Positions 7,608 to 15,554 of a stretch of 27,876 nt of DNA are shown here, piece by piece. Both the position numbers and the translations under genes were made by a program. The notes under the pieces were generated by a model that saw nothing but the letters and a program-made list of their open reading frames with translations, was not told the DNA's origin and did not search any database. Numbering within the stretch: the stretch's first letter is position 1; each line of letters starts with the position of its first letter. The DNA is from a virus, in the IMG/VR virus record IMGVR_UViG_3300024355_000262, positions 1 through 27,876 of that record; one strand, written 5' to 3'.

Positions 7608-7638
7608 GAGGTTCGGTTTTACCGATACCTCTTTTTTT
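7608..7638 (+). terminator. intrinsic terminator before Hsp20
   Basis: GAGGTTCGGT (7608-7617) pairs with ACCGATACCTC (7621-7631) with a one-base bulge and TTT loop, followed by seven T. It ends the clamp/regA operon. A TATAAT hexamer lies at 7648-7653 but no good -35 is seen at 16-18 bp. Together with the hairpin before it, this explains most of the 159-base gap between regA and the Hsp20 start. Confidence 0.75.
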
Positions 7639-7713
7639 CGTTTCTTGTATAATTAGTAATGGATGCCGAAAGGGTCCACACAATACAAACTCGCTTTTAA
7701 AGGAGCTACCATA

Positions 7714-8154
7714 ATGACTAACCTTGTAACTTCACGGTTTACACATGCAGATCTTCCTGCTTTGATGGATAGAATCGCACGCAATAGTATTGGAATGGAT
7801 GAATATTTTGATCGTCTATTCAATCTTCATGAAACCACTACTAACTATCCACCATACAACTTAGTTCAAGTCAGCAATGTAGAATCACGACTTGAACTTG
7901 CTCTTGCTGGATTTAGAAAGAAGGAGGTTTATGTCTACACACAAGATGGTAAACTCTTTGTTGAAGGCCAAAAAGAAGATAAAGAAACGGAGTCCAACTA
8001 TCTCCACAAAGGTTTGGCTCAACGGAGTTTTAAGAGAGCGTGGACGCTCTCTGATGATACGGAAGTTAGATCAGTTGATTTTGAGGATGGGCTTTTGAAT
8101 ATTACTCTTGGTAGAATTGTTCCTGACCATCATAAACGAAAGGATTATCTCTAA
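7714..8154 (+). CDS. hsp20: small heat shock protein (Hsp20/IbpA family)
   Basis: Small heat shock protein of the alpha-crystallin family, 146 aa from ATG 7714. The domain spans about 48-138: NYPPYNLVQVSN at its start, LALAGFRKKEVYVYTQDGKLFVEG in the middle, then RSFKRAWTLSDDTEV and EDGLLNITLGR. Such proteins hold unfolding proteins for refolding and are common in marine T4-like phages. I choose 7714 because AAAGGAG lies eight bases upstream; the in-frame ATG at 7663 would add 17 residues unlike the family. A terminator lies upstream and late-type motifs flank the gene on both sides, which suggests late expression, perhaps for virion assembly. Confidence 0.88.
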   Translation: MTNLVTSRFTHADLPALMDRIARNSIGMDEYFDRLFNLHETTTNYPPYNLVQVSNVESRLELALAGFRKKEVYVYTQDGKLFVEGQKEDKETESNYLHKGLAQRSFKRAWTLSDDTEVRSVDFEDGLLNITLGRIVPDHHKRKDYL

Positions 8155-8157
8155 ATA
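8151..8157 (+). promoter_or_regulatory. late-promoter-like motif CTAAATA
   Basis: CTAAATA overlaps the Hsp20 stop codon, eleven bases before the next ATG. It is a one-base variant of the ATAAATA motif seen before other late genes here. Confidence 0.4.
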
Positions 8158-8167
8158 AAAATAAAAA

Positions 8168-8332
8168 ATGAAATCTTTCGACGAGTTCAAAACAATCGCA
8201 TATAAGAATTCTATTCCTCACACTGTTTATTCTGGAGGAAAGCAAAAAAACATTCCAAAAGGAAAAGCAGTTCCGGTAAGAAGTCGATCAAGTGCGGGTG
8301 GCAATGGGGATGGTGGAGATGGTGGAGAATAA
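8168..8332 (+). CDS. small MKSF protein, possible capsid-targeted peptide (54 aa)
   Basis: ATG 8168 to TAA 8332 encodes 54 residues: MKSFDEFKTIAYKNS, a basic middle with Lys/Arg, and a Gly/Asp tail (GGNGDGGDGGE). The start M-K-S-F-x-x-F matches the start of the nucleotidyltransferase-like protein at 15692 and resembles the T4 capsid-targeting peptide MKTYQEFIAEA. Unlike those it lacks a clear L-x-E cleavage site. It has late-promoter-like motifs before and after. There is no Shine-Dalgarno other than an A-rich run. It is probably a virion or head-assembly protein, by inference only. Confidence 0.6.
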   Translation: MKSFDEFKTIAYKNSIPHTVYSGGKQKNIPKGKAVPVRSRSSAGGNGDGGDGGE

Positions 8333-8335
8333 ATA
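8329..8335 (+). promoter_or_regulatory. late-promoter-like motif ATAAATA
   Basis: ATAAATA overlaps the stop of the 54-aa gene. The following sequence runs directly into a terminator hairpin (8357-8398), so a transcript started here would carry that hairpin in its leader. Confidence 0.45.
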
Positions 8336-8356
8336 GTAATTGAATATCGTCGGCGC

Positions 8357-8398
8357 GAGGAGCACCTGGCAAAATCCAGGTTGACTCCTCCTTTTTTT
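8357..8398 (+). terminator. strong two-part intrinsic terminator
   Basis: The outer stem GAGGAG (8357-8362) / CTCCTC (8385-8390) and inner stem ACCTGG (8364-8369) / CCAGGT (8376-8381) are separated by a small internal loop, followed by seven T. Its 3' arm contains the -35 hexamer of the next promoter. Confidence 0.85.
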
Positions 8399-8409
8399 AT
8401 TGGTAGAAT
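8381..8409 (+). promoter_or_regulatory. sigma70-type promoter overlapping terminator
   Basis: TTGACT (8381-8386), exactly 17 bp, TAGAAT (8404-8409). The -35 lies within the 3' half of the terminator hairpin and the spacer is its T-tract. It would drive the DNA polymerase operon from 8431 (start near 8416). Confidence 0.6.
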
Positions 8410-8430
8410 GCTAAGAGGTATGGAGCAACG

Positions 8431-8760
8431 ATGACTGTAAAACTTGCAATTTTAAAATCTGGCGAAGACATTATCGCGGATATACAAGAAATGGTGGTTG
8501 AAGATAAAGTAGTTGGTTATATCTTCAATAAACCATGCAGTATTAAAATGAAATCAAGTGAAGAAAAGGAATCTGTTGAAACAAATTCTGTTAAAATAAG
8601 ATTGGTTCCTTGGATTCTTCTTACTAAAGATACTAGAGTTCCTGTATCTTTAGATTGGGTAATTACTCTAGTCGATCCCATAGATCAATTATCAAACATG
8701 TATCAAGAGGACATTTTAAAAAATGAAAAAAATGATCAAAATATTAGCATTAACGAATAG
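8431..8760 (+). CDS. small beta-rich protein, first of a tandem pair (109 aa)
   Basis: 109-residue protein starting MTVKLAILKSGEDIIADIQEM. Alternating hydrophobic residues suggest a small beta barrel, and it ends in the block WVITLVDPIDQLSNMYQE. The next gene repeats both ends of this pattern (see 8723), so the two look like paralogues. I know similar proteins upstream of gene 43 in marine T4-like phages; their function is unknown. The shape recalls Sm-like folds, but this is a weak impression. It is the first gene of the polymerase operon, 21 bases after a promoter -10. Confidence 0.75.
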   Translation: MTVKLAILKSGEDIIADIQEMVVEDKVVGYIFNKPCSIKMKSSEEKESVETNSVKIRLVPWILLTKDTRVPVSLDWVITLVDPIDQLSNMYQEDILKNEKNDQNISINE

Positions 8761-8983
8761 TTTAATTCTTATAAGTGAAATTGAAGAAGTCGGTGCAGAC
8801 ATTGGAGAACCAGATTGTAAACTGATTAATCCATTCGTCGTGAAAAATGATCACACTATGGAACCATTCCTTTGTGGGTTCACAAAAGAAAAAACTTTTA
8901 TGATGAGTTCGGAAAAGATTCTTACGCTTGTGGATCCAACTCCAACTTTACTTGAAAAATATGAGGACTTGATTAAAGAATGA
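8723..8983 (+). CDS. small beta-rich protein, second of a tandem pair (86 aa)
   Basis: 86 residues from ATG 8723 (an ATG at 8732 is possible). It overlaps the previous gene by 38 bases. It shares with that gene an N-terminal I-x-x-L-x-x(3-4)-I-L/I-I-x-x-I-x-E block, an N/KP-F/C-V/S-I/V segment, and the C-terminal I-L/T-L-V-D-P-x-x-x-L-x-x-x-Y block. The two probably arose by duplication and could form a mixed ring or dimer. The stop overlaps the gp43 start by ATGA. The function is unknown. Confidence 0.72.
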   Translation: MKKMIKILALTNSLILISEIEEVGADIGEPDCKLINPFVVKNDHTMEPFLCGFTKEKTFMMSSEKILTLVDPTPTLLEKYEDLIKE

Positions 8984-11475
8984 GATTTTACACTAATGTT
9001 CAGTTGATTGGAAATCAATTTTTGGTTCGTGGCGTAGAAAATGGTAAAAGATTTGAAACAAGAGATGAGTTTTTTCCTACTCTTTTTGTAAAAACTAAAA
9101 AAGATTCTAAGTATAGGACATTAAGTGGAGAAGCAGTAGAACCAATCAATCCAGGTACAGTTAAAGATTGTCGGGAGTTCTATAAAAAATATGATGAAAT
9201 CGATGGGTTCGAGATCTATGGAAATGATCGTTATATCTATCAATATATTTCGGAAAAATATTCGGAAGATGAAATCAAGTTTGACATTAGTAAAATCAAA
9301 CTTGTAACTTTGGATATTGAGGTTGCATCAGAGCAAGGATTCCCTGATGTAGAATCTTGCTCTGAAGAAATTCTTGCAATTACAATTCAGGACTATACAA
9401 CTAAAGAAATTATTACTTGGGGAGTTAAACCATTTAATAATAAACAGAGTAATGTAACTTATCATTACTGCCCAAGTGAATATGAACTTCTTAATAGTTT
9501 CATTAATTATTGGATGGTCGATGTTCCCGATGTTGTGACTGGTTGGAACATTCAGTTATATGACATTCCATATATCTGTAAAAGATTGAATCGTGTTCTT
9601 GGTGAAAAACTAATGAAACGATTTTCCAATTGGGGACTTGTAACTGAAGGTGAGATTTATATTAATGGTCGTAAGCATACAACATTTGATGTTGGTGGAT
9701 TGACTCAACTTGATTACCTTGATCTTTATAAAAAATTTACATATAAAGCACAAGAATCTTATCGACTAGATTACATTGCCGAAGTAGAACTGGGTCAGAA
9801 GAAACTGGATCACTCAGAGTTTGACACTTTTAAAGATTTCTACACTAAAGGATGGCAGAAATTCGTAGAGTACAACATCAAGGATGTGGAACTTGTTGAC
9901 CGACTGGAAGACAAGATGAAATTGATTGAACTTGCGTTGACAATGGCATATGACGCTAAAGTGAACTATGCTGATGTGTTCTACCAAGTTCGTATGTGGG
10001 ATAACATTATCTACACATATCTCAAGAAAAGAAACATTGTCATTCCTCCAAAAAATAAAACACAGAAGGATGAAAAGTATGCTGGTGCCTATGTAAAAGA
10101 ACCTGTTCCTGGAATGTATGATTGGGTTGTGAGTTTTGACTTGAACTCACTGTACCCACACTTGATTATGATGTATAACATCTCACCAGAAACTCTTTTA
10201 GAAGAAAAACATCCAACAGTTTCTGTCGATAAGATTTTGGATCAAAGTCTTAACTTTGAGATGTATAAAGATTATGCAGTATGTGCAAATGGTGCAATGT
10301 TTCTTAAAGAGGTTCGTGGGTTTCTTCCGGAACTGATGGAAAAAATTTATAATGAACGGGTAGTCTTTAAGAAGAAGATGCTTGCTGCAGAACAGGAATA
10401 TGAAAAGACAAAGAACAAAGAGTTGATTAAGGAGATATCTCGCTGCAATAATATTCAGATGGCGAGAAAGATTCAATTGAACTCTGCTTATGGTGCCATT
10501 GGGAATCAGTATTTCCGTTATTACAAACTGGCAAACGCTGAAGCAATCACTCTCTCTGGTCAAGTTGCTATTCAGTGGATTATGAATAAGGTGAATTCTT
10601 ATTTGAATAAAATTCTTAAAAGTGGGGATTTTGATTATGTTATTGCTTCTGATACCGACTCTCTGTATATTAATATGGGCCCTTTGGTTGAAAGTGTATT
10701 CCAAGGAAGAGAGAAAACTACTCAAGGCATTGTTTCGTTCCTTGATAAGGTCTGTTCTGTGGAATTTGAAAAGTATATTGAAAGTTCTTATCAAGAATTG
10801 GCGGACTATGTGAATGCTTATGAACAGAAGATGTTTATGAAGCGTGAATGTATTGCTGAGCGTGGTATTTGGACTGCGAAGAAGCGATATATTCTCAGTG
10901 TTTGGGATAGTGAGGGAGTTCGTTATGAGGAACCTAAATTAAAAATTAAAGGGATTGAGGCAATTAAATCTTCCACTCCTGCGCCATGTCGTAAAATGCT
11001 AAAAGATTCCTTTAAAATTTTGATGAATGGGACGGAGGATGATATAATTAATTTTATTGATAATTGTCGCCTTGAATTCAGGACACTTTCTCCAGAATCT
11101 ATCTCTTTCCCACGATCAGCTTCTGATGTAACTAAATATCAATCTTCTTCCGATATTTACATCAAAGGAACTCCAATTCATGTTCGCGGAGCTCTCTTGT
11201 TTAATCATTACATAAAGAGTAATAAATTAACTAACAAATATTCTCTTATACAGAATGGAGAAAAAATTAAGTTTATCTACCTCAAAAAACCCAATATTAT
11301 CCACGAGAATGTAATCTCATTTATTCAAGATTTTCCTAAAGAGCTTAATCTTGACAGATACATAGACTATGATTTACAATTTGAGAAGGCATTTTTAGAA
11401 CCACTTAAAATTATTCTTGATTCTATTGGTTGGAATGTTGAAAAAACTGTAAGTTTAGAATCATTTTTTTCTTAA
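8980..11475 (+). CDS. 43: DNA polymerase (T4 gp43, family B)
   Basis: Replicative family B DNA polymerase with 3'-5' exonuclease, 831 aa (T4 gp43 898). Exonuclease motif LDIEVA is near residue 110 and TGWNIQLYDIPYI near 187. Polymerase motif A DLNSLYPHLIM is near 387, motif B KIQLNSAYGAIGNQYF near 497, and motif C ASDTDSLYIN near 556. All catalytic carboxylates are present. It works with the gp45 clamp and gp44/62. The start overlaps the upstream stop (ATGA), and the stop overlaps a 43-aa gene as TAATG. No intein or homing intron interrupts the gene. Confidence 0.97.
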   Translation: MRFYTNVQLIGNQFLVRGVENGKRFETRDEFFPTLFVKTKKDSKYRTLSGEAVEPINPGTVKDCREFYKKYDEIDGFEIYGNDRYIYQYISEKYSEDEIKFDISKIKLVTLDIEVASEQGFPDVESCSEEILAITIQDYTTKEIITWGVKPFNNKQSNVTYHYCPSEYELLNSFINYWMVDVPDVVTGWNIQLYDIPYICKRLNRVLGEKLMKRFSNWGLVTEGEIYINGRKHTTFDVGGLTQLDYLDLYKKFTYKAQESYRLDYIAEVELGQKKLDHSEFDTFKDFYTKGWQKFVEYNIKDVELVDRLEDKMKLIELALTMAYDAKVNYADVFYQVRMWDNIIYTYLKKRNIVIPPKNKTQKDEKYAGAYVKEPVPGMYDWVVSFDLNSLYPHLIMMYNISPETLLEEKHPTVSVDKILDQSLNFEMYKDYAVCANGAMFLKEVRGFLPELMEKIYNERVVFKKKMLAAEQEYEKTKNKELIKEISRCNNIQMARKIQLNSAYGAIGNQYFRYYKLANAEAITLSGQVAIQWIMNKVNSYLNKILKSGDFDYVIASDTDSLYINMGPLVESVFQGREKTTQGIVSFLDKVCSVEFEKYIESSYQELADYVNAYEQKMFMKRECIAERGIWTAKKRYILSVWDSEGVRYEEPKLKIKGIEAIKSSTPAPCRKMLKDSFKILMNGTEDDIINFIDNCRLEFRTLSPESISFPRSASDVTKYQSSSDIYIKGTPIHVRGALLFNHYIKSNKLTNKYSLIQNGEKIKFIYLKKPNIIHENVISFIQDFPKELNLDRYIDYDLQFEKAFLEPLKIILDSIGWNVEKTVSLESFFS

Positions 11476-11606
11476 TGGACATACCTATAACAGAAAAAGA
11501 ATTTAAAATAATTATAGAGATTCTTAAAAATTCTAATCAAAAAGATCTTTATAATAAATTGTGGACTTTTAACATAAACAGGAAAAATAAATTATGGATT
11601 TCTTAA
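11475..11606 (+). CDS. 43-aa protein between gp43 and uvsX
   Basis: ATG 11475 overlaps the gp43 stop (TAATG) and the frame runs to TAA 11606, 13 bases into uvsX. The product, 43 residues starting [19 protein letters not shown], is predicted helical, with a basic tail NINRKNKLW. Tight coupling on both sides and my memory of a similar small gene at this place in related phages support it as real. It may couple polymerase and recombinase translation. The function is unknown. Confidence 0.6.
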   Translation: MDIPITEKEFKIIIEILKNSNQKDLYNKLWTFNINRKNKLWIS

Positions 11607-12601
11607 AAGATATTGTAAAAGAAATTGGTGGTGAGTATACGCAACTTGCCGCAGACATTGATGAGACTGAAAAATATGTTGACACTGGTTCGTACATTTT
11701 TAATGCACTGGTTTCAGGTAGTATATTTGGTGGTGTATCTGGGAACAAGATTACTGCTATTGCTGGAGAGTCTAGTACTGGAAAAACTTTCTTCTCGCTC
11801 GCCGTTGTTAAGAATTTTCTTGATACCAATCCCGATGGTTATTGTCTCTATTTTGATACTGAGGCTGCTATTACTAAATCACTTGTAGAATCCCGTGGAA
11901 TTGATACTTCTCGCCTTGTGGTTGTTAATGTTGTTACTATTGAAGAATTTCGTGGAAAAGCATTAAAAGCAGTAGACCTATACTTAAAAAAACCTGTAGA
12001 AGAACGCAAACCTTGCATGTTTGTGCTAGACTCTTTAGGAATGCTTTCCACTGAAAAAGAAATCACTGATGCACTCAATGATAAACAAGTTCGTGATATG
12101 ACTAAATCTCAACTTGTCAAAGGTGCATTCCGAATGCTCACACTTAAATTAGGTCAAGCAAATGTTCCACTCCTTGTCACAAATCATACATACGATGTCA
12201 TCGGAGCTTATGTACCAACGAAAGAAATGGGGGGAGGTTCTGGACTCAAATACGCAGCAAGTACGATCATTTATCTCAGCAAAAAGAAAGAAAAGGATGG
12301 AACAGAAGTGGTCGGCAATATTATCAAAGCTAAGACTGCTAAATCGCGTTTGAGTAAGGAGAATAAAGATGTTGAGATCCGTCTGTATTATGATGAGCGC
12401 GGCCTTGATCGTTACTATGGTCTTCTGGAACTTGGTGAGATTGGTGGACTCTGGAAGAATGTAGCAGGACGCTATGAAATTGATGGTAAGAAAATTTATG
12501 CTAAACAGATTCTAAAAGAACCTGAAGTATACTTCACAGAAGAAGTAATGGAACAATTAGACCAAATCGCACGAAAGGAATTTAGTTATGGAGAAAGTTG
12601 A
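11594..12601 (+). CDS. uvsX: UvsX RecA-like recombinase
   Basis: T4 UvsX-type strand-exchange protein of the RecA/Rad51 fold, 335 aa (T4 391). Walker A GESSTGKT is at 58-65, Walker B-like [11 protein letters not shown] near 141-151, and [10 protein letters not shown] near 193-202 in the loop region. It assembles on single-stranded DNA and starts recombination-dependent replication and repair. The start is ATG 11594 in the context AATTATGGAT without a Shine-Dalgarno, like gp62. It overlaps the 43-aa gene upstream and gp41 downstream by 14 bases, so recombinase and helicase are coupled. Confidence 0.95.
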   Translation: MDFLKDIVKEIGGEYTQLAADIDETEKYVDTGSYIFNALVSGSIFGGVSGNKITAIAGESSTGKTFFSLAVVKNFLDTNPDGYCLYFDTEAAITKSLVESRGIDTSRLVVVNVVTIEEFRGKALKAVDLYLKKPVEERKPCMFVLDSLGMLSTEKEITDALNDKQVRDMTKSQLVKGAFRMLTLKLGQANVPLLVTNHTYDVIGAYVPTKEMGGGSGLKYAASTIIYLSKKKEKDGTEVVGNIIKAKTAKSRLSKENKDVEIRLYYDERGLDRYYGLLELGEIGGLWKNVAGRYEIDGKKIYAKQILKEPEVYFTEEVMEQLDQIARKEFSYGES

Positions 12602-13964
12602 GTTTCTAATTCTTAGAAACCTTTTATACAATGAACAATACATTAGGAAAGTAATTCCTTTTATTAAATCTGAATATTTTGAAGACCTTAATCAAAAAAT
12701 TATATTTGAAGAAATTCAGTCTTTTGTACAACAATACAATCAACCAACAACTAAAGAGGTTCTTTGTATCGAGATAGAAAAAAGAACAGACATTAATGAA
12801 CAGTCTTTTAAGGAAATTGTGCAAGTAATTTCTTGTTTGGATGATGTGCCTGTTGAGTTTGATTGGTTAGTTAATACCACTGAAAAATGGTGTCGTGATC
12901 GTGCCATTTATTTGGCACTTATGGAATCAATTCATATTACAGACGGTAAAGATGAAAAGAAAAATCGTGACAGTATTCCTTCTATTCTTTCTGATGCTCT
13001 TGCTGTAAGTTTTGATACTCATATCGGACATGATTATCTACAAGACTATGAACAAAGATACGAATCATATCATAAAAAGGAGGATAAAATTGAATTTGAT
13101 CTCGAATACTTTAATAAAATCACGAAAGGTGGTCTCCCTAACAAAACTCTTAACATCGCTCTTGCTGGTACGGGCGTCGGGAAGTCTTTATTCATGTGCC
13201 ATATGGCTAGCTCCGTCTTGCTCCAGGGACGGAACGTTCTGTACATTACGCTGGAAATGGCAGAAGAACGCATTGCTGAAAGAATTGACGCAAACCTCCT
13301 GAATGTTCCTATTCAGGATATTGTAGATCTACCAAAGCAAATGTTTGAGAATAAGGTTACAAACCTTGCAAAGAAAACTCAAGGTACTTTAATCATTAAA
13401 GAGTATCCAACTGCTTCTGCACACTCTGGACATTTTAAGTCTCTTCTGAATGAACTTGCTCTTAAGAAATCGTTCAAACCAGATATTATCTTTATTGATT
13501 ATCTAAACATTTGTTCATCTTCAAGGTATAAGGGTAATAGTAATATCAACTCTTATACTTTTGTAAAAGCAATTGCAGAAGAACTTCGTGGTCTTGCTGT
13601 GGAATTTAATGTTCCCATTGTAAGTGCTACTCAGACTACTCGTTCTGGTTATGGTTCTTCTGATGTGGAACTAACAGATACTTCTGAGTCTTTCGGTCTC
13701 CCTGCAACTGCTGACTTGATGTTTGCGTTAATTTCTACAGAAGAACTTGAAGGTCTTGGTCAAATTCTTGTGAAACAACTTAAGAATCGTTATAATGATC
13801 CAACAATTCATAAGCGTTTTGTTGTTGGTATTGATCGTGCCAAGATGAGACTTTATGATTGTGAACAATCTGCTCAGCAAGATATTCTTGACAACGGAAA
13901 GGATGAAGAGTATGATTATGAAGAAAAGAAACCTAAAAAATCATTTGAGGGATTTAAATTCTGA
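12588..13964 (+). CDS. 41: replicative DNA helicase (T4 gp41, DnaB type)
   Basis: Hexameric 5'-3' replicative helicase, T4 gp41 homologue, 458 aa (T4 475). The N-terminal helical domain covers about 1-150. The RecA-like core has Walker A AGTGVGKS (193-200), [16 protein letters not shown] (about 219-234), Walker [10 protein letters not shown] (about 299-307) and an SATQTTRSG segment with the arginine-rich sensor (about 346-354). The acidic then Lys-rich tail ([17 protein letters not shown]) is typical of an interaction tail. It overlaps uvsX by 14 bases and the next gene as TGATG. A promoter-like sequence lies in its 3' end. Confidence 0.95.
   Translation: MEKVEFLILRNLLYNEQYIRKVIPFIKSEYFEDLNQKIIFEEIQSFVQQYNQPTTKEVLCIEIEKRTDINEQSFKEIVQVISCLDDVPVEFDWLVNTTEKWCRDRAIYLALMESIHITDGKDEKKNRDSIPSILSDALAVSFDTHIGHDYLQDYEQRYESYHKKEDKIEFDLEYFNKITKGGLPNKTLNIALAGTGVGKSLFMCHMASSVLLQGRNVLYITLEMAEERIAERIDANLLNVPIQDIVDLPKQMFENKVTNLAKKTQGTLIIKEYPTASAHSGHFKSLLNELALKKSFKPDIIFIDYLNICSSSRYKGNSNINSYTFVKAIAEELRGLAVEFNVPIVSATQTTRSGYGSSDVELTDTSESFGLPATADLMFALISTEELEGLGQILVKQLKNRYNDPTIHKRFVVGIDRAKMRLYDCEQSAQQDILDNGKDEEYDYEEKKPKKSFEGFKF
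13888..13916 (+). promoter_or_regulatory. intragenic promoter candidate in gp41
   Basis: TTGACA (13888-13893), 17 bp, TATGAT (13911-13916), about 50 bases before the MazG-like start. Spacing and -35 are ideal, but the site is inside coding sequence and may be chance. Confidence 0.35.
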
Positions 13965-14368
13965 TGACTATTGATCTTAATAAGTATGTCGAGTTCGTTA
14001 ATACCACTACTTCTAATCCTAGTAAAGACCACGCATCTTTCATCAACAGTCTTATGGAACTAAGGGAACAGGAGTTTCCTACCGAAAGACTGCTTACTGC
14101 TGCTGTAGGAATGTCTGCCGAAGCAGGTGAATTTACTGAAATTGTAAAGAAGATTGTCTTTCAAGGTAAACCTGTAAATCAAGAAAACTTGTTTCACTTG
14201 AAGCGTGAACTTGGGGACATTATGTGGTATGTTTCTCAGGCATGTATTGGACTTGATATTTCTCTTGAAGAAGTTATTCAAATGAACTTTGAGAAATTAA
14301 ATGCTCGTTATCCTGAAGGTGCTTTCAGTATTGAGCGTTCTGAAAATCGTAAAAATGGAGATCTATGA
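13964..14368 (+). CDS. mazG: MazG-like nucleotide pyrophosphohydrolase
   Basis: 134-residue all-helical NTP pyrophosphohydrolase of the MazG/dUTPase superfamily. The metal-binding pattern is visible: SAEAGEFTEIVKKI (about 50-63), where E-x-x-E supplies ligands, and ELGDIMWYV (about 83-91), where E-x-x-D supplies the others. Such enzymes hydrolyse (d)NTPs to monophosphates. Phage versions have been proposed to lower ppGpp or to recycle host GC-rich DNA, neither shown by this sequence. It starts as TGATG with the gp41 stop and ends as ATGA with the next gene, so it is co-translated in the replication operon. Confidence 0.88.
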   Translation: MTIDLNKYVEFVNTTTSNPSKDHASFINSLMELREQEFPTERLLTAAVGMSAEAGEFTEIVKKIVFQGKPVNQENLFHLKRELGDIMWYVSQACIGLDISLEEVIQMNFEKLNARYPEGAFSIERSENRKNGDL

Positions 14369-14550
14369 CTAAAGAAAAACAAGTAACAATTAAAATGGAT
14401 GCTCGTGCAGCAGCAGCAGTTCGTCAAGTTTTGTTTGATGCACAAAAAGGATATACTTATGATGAAGTGAGTGTTCCTCCGCGTGTAATTGATATTCGTG
14501 AAGTAATTCAACAACTTGACGATAATATTGGTGCTGTTCTTGGTATTTGA
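14365..14550 (+). CDS. small protein of unknown function (61 aa)
   Basis: 61 residues starting MTKEKQVTIKMDARAAAAVR, overlapping the MazG-like gene by ATGA. The pattern of an N-terminal strand, an Ala-rich helix and a C-terminal helix (VIDIREVIQQLDDNIG) looks like a small folded protein. It ends the replication operon; its TGA forms the base of the terminator hairpin. No family or function recognised. Confidence 0.65.
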   Translation: MTKEKQVTIKMDARAAAAVRQVLFDAQKGYTYDEVSVPPRVIDIREVIQQLDDNIGAVLGI

Positions 14551-14569
14551 TCCTTCGGGGTCTTTTTTT
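14549..14569 (+). terminator. UUCG-capped intrinsic terminator
   Basis: GATCC (14549-14553), TTCG tetraloop, GGGTC (14558-14562; one G-U pair), then seven T. It begins in the stop codon of the 61-aa gene and its T-run runs into the late promoter at 14569. Confidence 0.85.
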
Positions 14570-14576
14570 ATAAATA
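14569..14576 (+). promoter_or_regulatory. T4-type late promoter TATAAATA
   Basis: Exact match to the T4 late consensus TATAAATA, 29 bases before the ATG of the acidic/basic virion protein. It would be used by the gp55 late sigma with the gp45 clamp. Confidence 0.75.
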
Positions 14577-14604
14577 AATATACAGAATTACTAAAAACTT
14601 TCAA

Positions 14605-15501
14605 ATGGATTCTAAAGAACTTAGAGGTTTGTGTGAAGCATATAGTGCAATTTATGATGAAGATCTTAGAGATGAGTTGGAAGAAATGTCAGATGAGTTT
14701 GCTGGCATTGAAGATCTTACTGACGAAGAAATTGATACAATTGTAGAAGAAACAATTGATGAAATGCTTGAAGAAGGATATGATTTTGATGAAGTGGAAG
14801 AAATCTTTGAAGAAGTTCTTTCGGAAGCAAGAGTTGATATGAGTGCTCGTGCTGCGGCAAGAAAGCAGTATGCACAATCTTCAGAAAAAGCGGCAAGTCA
14901 AGCAAGAAAGGCAGGCGCATCTGTAGTCAGAAAGGAAAAGAGAGCAGAAAAAATTGCTAAAGTAAAAGGTGCTGTTAAGTCTGCACTTGGAAAAGCAAAG
15001 TCTGCTGGTAAAGCAGCAGTTGCAAAAGCAAAGGAAGCTGGAAAAGAAGCAAAGTTCCGTGCTGTTGATAGACCAGCAGCTGCATATGCAACAAAGAGAG
15101 GTCTTCACCCTGCTGCAGGAATGGCTGCAAGATCGAAGGATCCTGAAAAGAGAAGAGGACTGAGAGCAAAAGTTGCTGCTGATATTAAAGGTAGAATTAA
15201 GAAGAAAATCGCTCAAGCGCAAGTAGGTGCTTATAGTGCTGCAAGAAAAGCAGGACAAGCAGCATCTGATGTTGCTGGAAAAGCAAAGCAAAGTGCTAAG
15301 TACACTGCAGCAAGAACAAAGAGAGGTGTTAAAAAAGCAGTAGGAGCAGCTGCATCTGGAGTTGCTTCTGGTGCTTCAAAACTTGCTTCAAGAATGGCAA
15401 CTGAAGAAGTTGATGTATTTGATACAACTCTTGCCGAATTGATGGAGCAAGGTAACACTAGAGAAGAAGCATTGAAAATTATGGTTACTGAAACTATCTG
15501 A
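14605..15501 (+). CDS. probable prohead-processed virion protein, acidic pro-region and basic core
   Basis: 298 residues in three parts. Residues 1-74 are highly acidic (32 Asp/Glu, 3 Lys/Arg by count). At 72-75 comes L-S-E-A, which fits the T4 gp21 prohead protease rule (cut after L/I-x-E). Residues 75 to about 265 are Ala/Lys/Arg-rich with repeated AGKAA/KAK motifs like histone H1, and would bind DNA. The last 30 residues are acidic again (EEVDVFDTTLAELMEQ). The simplest reading is an internal head protein whose acidic propeptide blocks DNA binding until it is cut during head maturation. This is inference from known T4 internal proteins; related marine phage proteins are annotated only as structural. 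A consensus late promoter lies upstream. Confidence 0.75.
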   Translation: MDSKELRGLCEAYSAIYDEDLRDELEEMSDEFAGIEDLTDEEIDTIVEETIDEMLEEGYDFDEVEEIFEEVLSEARVDMSARAAARKQYAQSSEKAASQARKAGASVVRKEKRAEKIAKVKGAVKSALGKAKSAGKAAVAKAKEAGKEAKFRAVDRPAAAYATKRGLHPAAGMAARSKDPEKRRGLRAKVAADIKGRIKKKIAQAQVGAYSAARKAGQAASDVAGKAKQSAKYTAARTKRGVKKAVGAAASGVASGASKLASRMATEEVDVFDTTLAELMEQGNTREEALKIMVTETI

Positions 15502-15507
15502 TAAATA
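15501..15507 (+). promoter_or_regulatory. late-promoter-like motif ATAAATA
   Basis: ATAAATA overlaps the last base of the preceding stop. A transcript from here would start about 15513-15515 and run into the hairpin at 15525, then tRNA-Ala. Confidence 0.45.
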
Positions 15508-15524
15508 AATCGGAAGGTTGCTTT

Positions 15525-15554
15525 AACCCCTTGACTTTTTAGTTGAGGGGTTTT
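15525..15554 (+). terminator. hairpin, probable terminator overlapping a promoter
   Basis: An 11-bp stem, AACCCCTTGAC (15525-15535) with GTTGAGGGGTT (15542-15552), has two G-U pairs and a 6-nt loop, and is followed only by a short T stretch. It would end the late transcript of the preceding virion gene. The -35 hexamer of the tRNA promoter lies within it. Confidence 0.65.
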
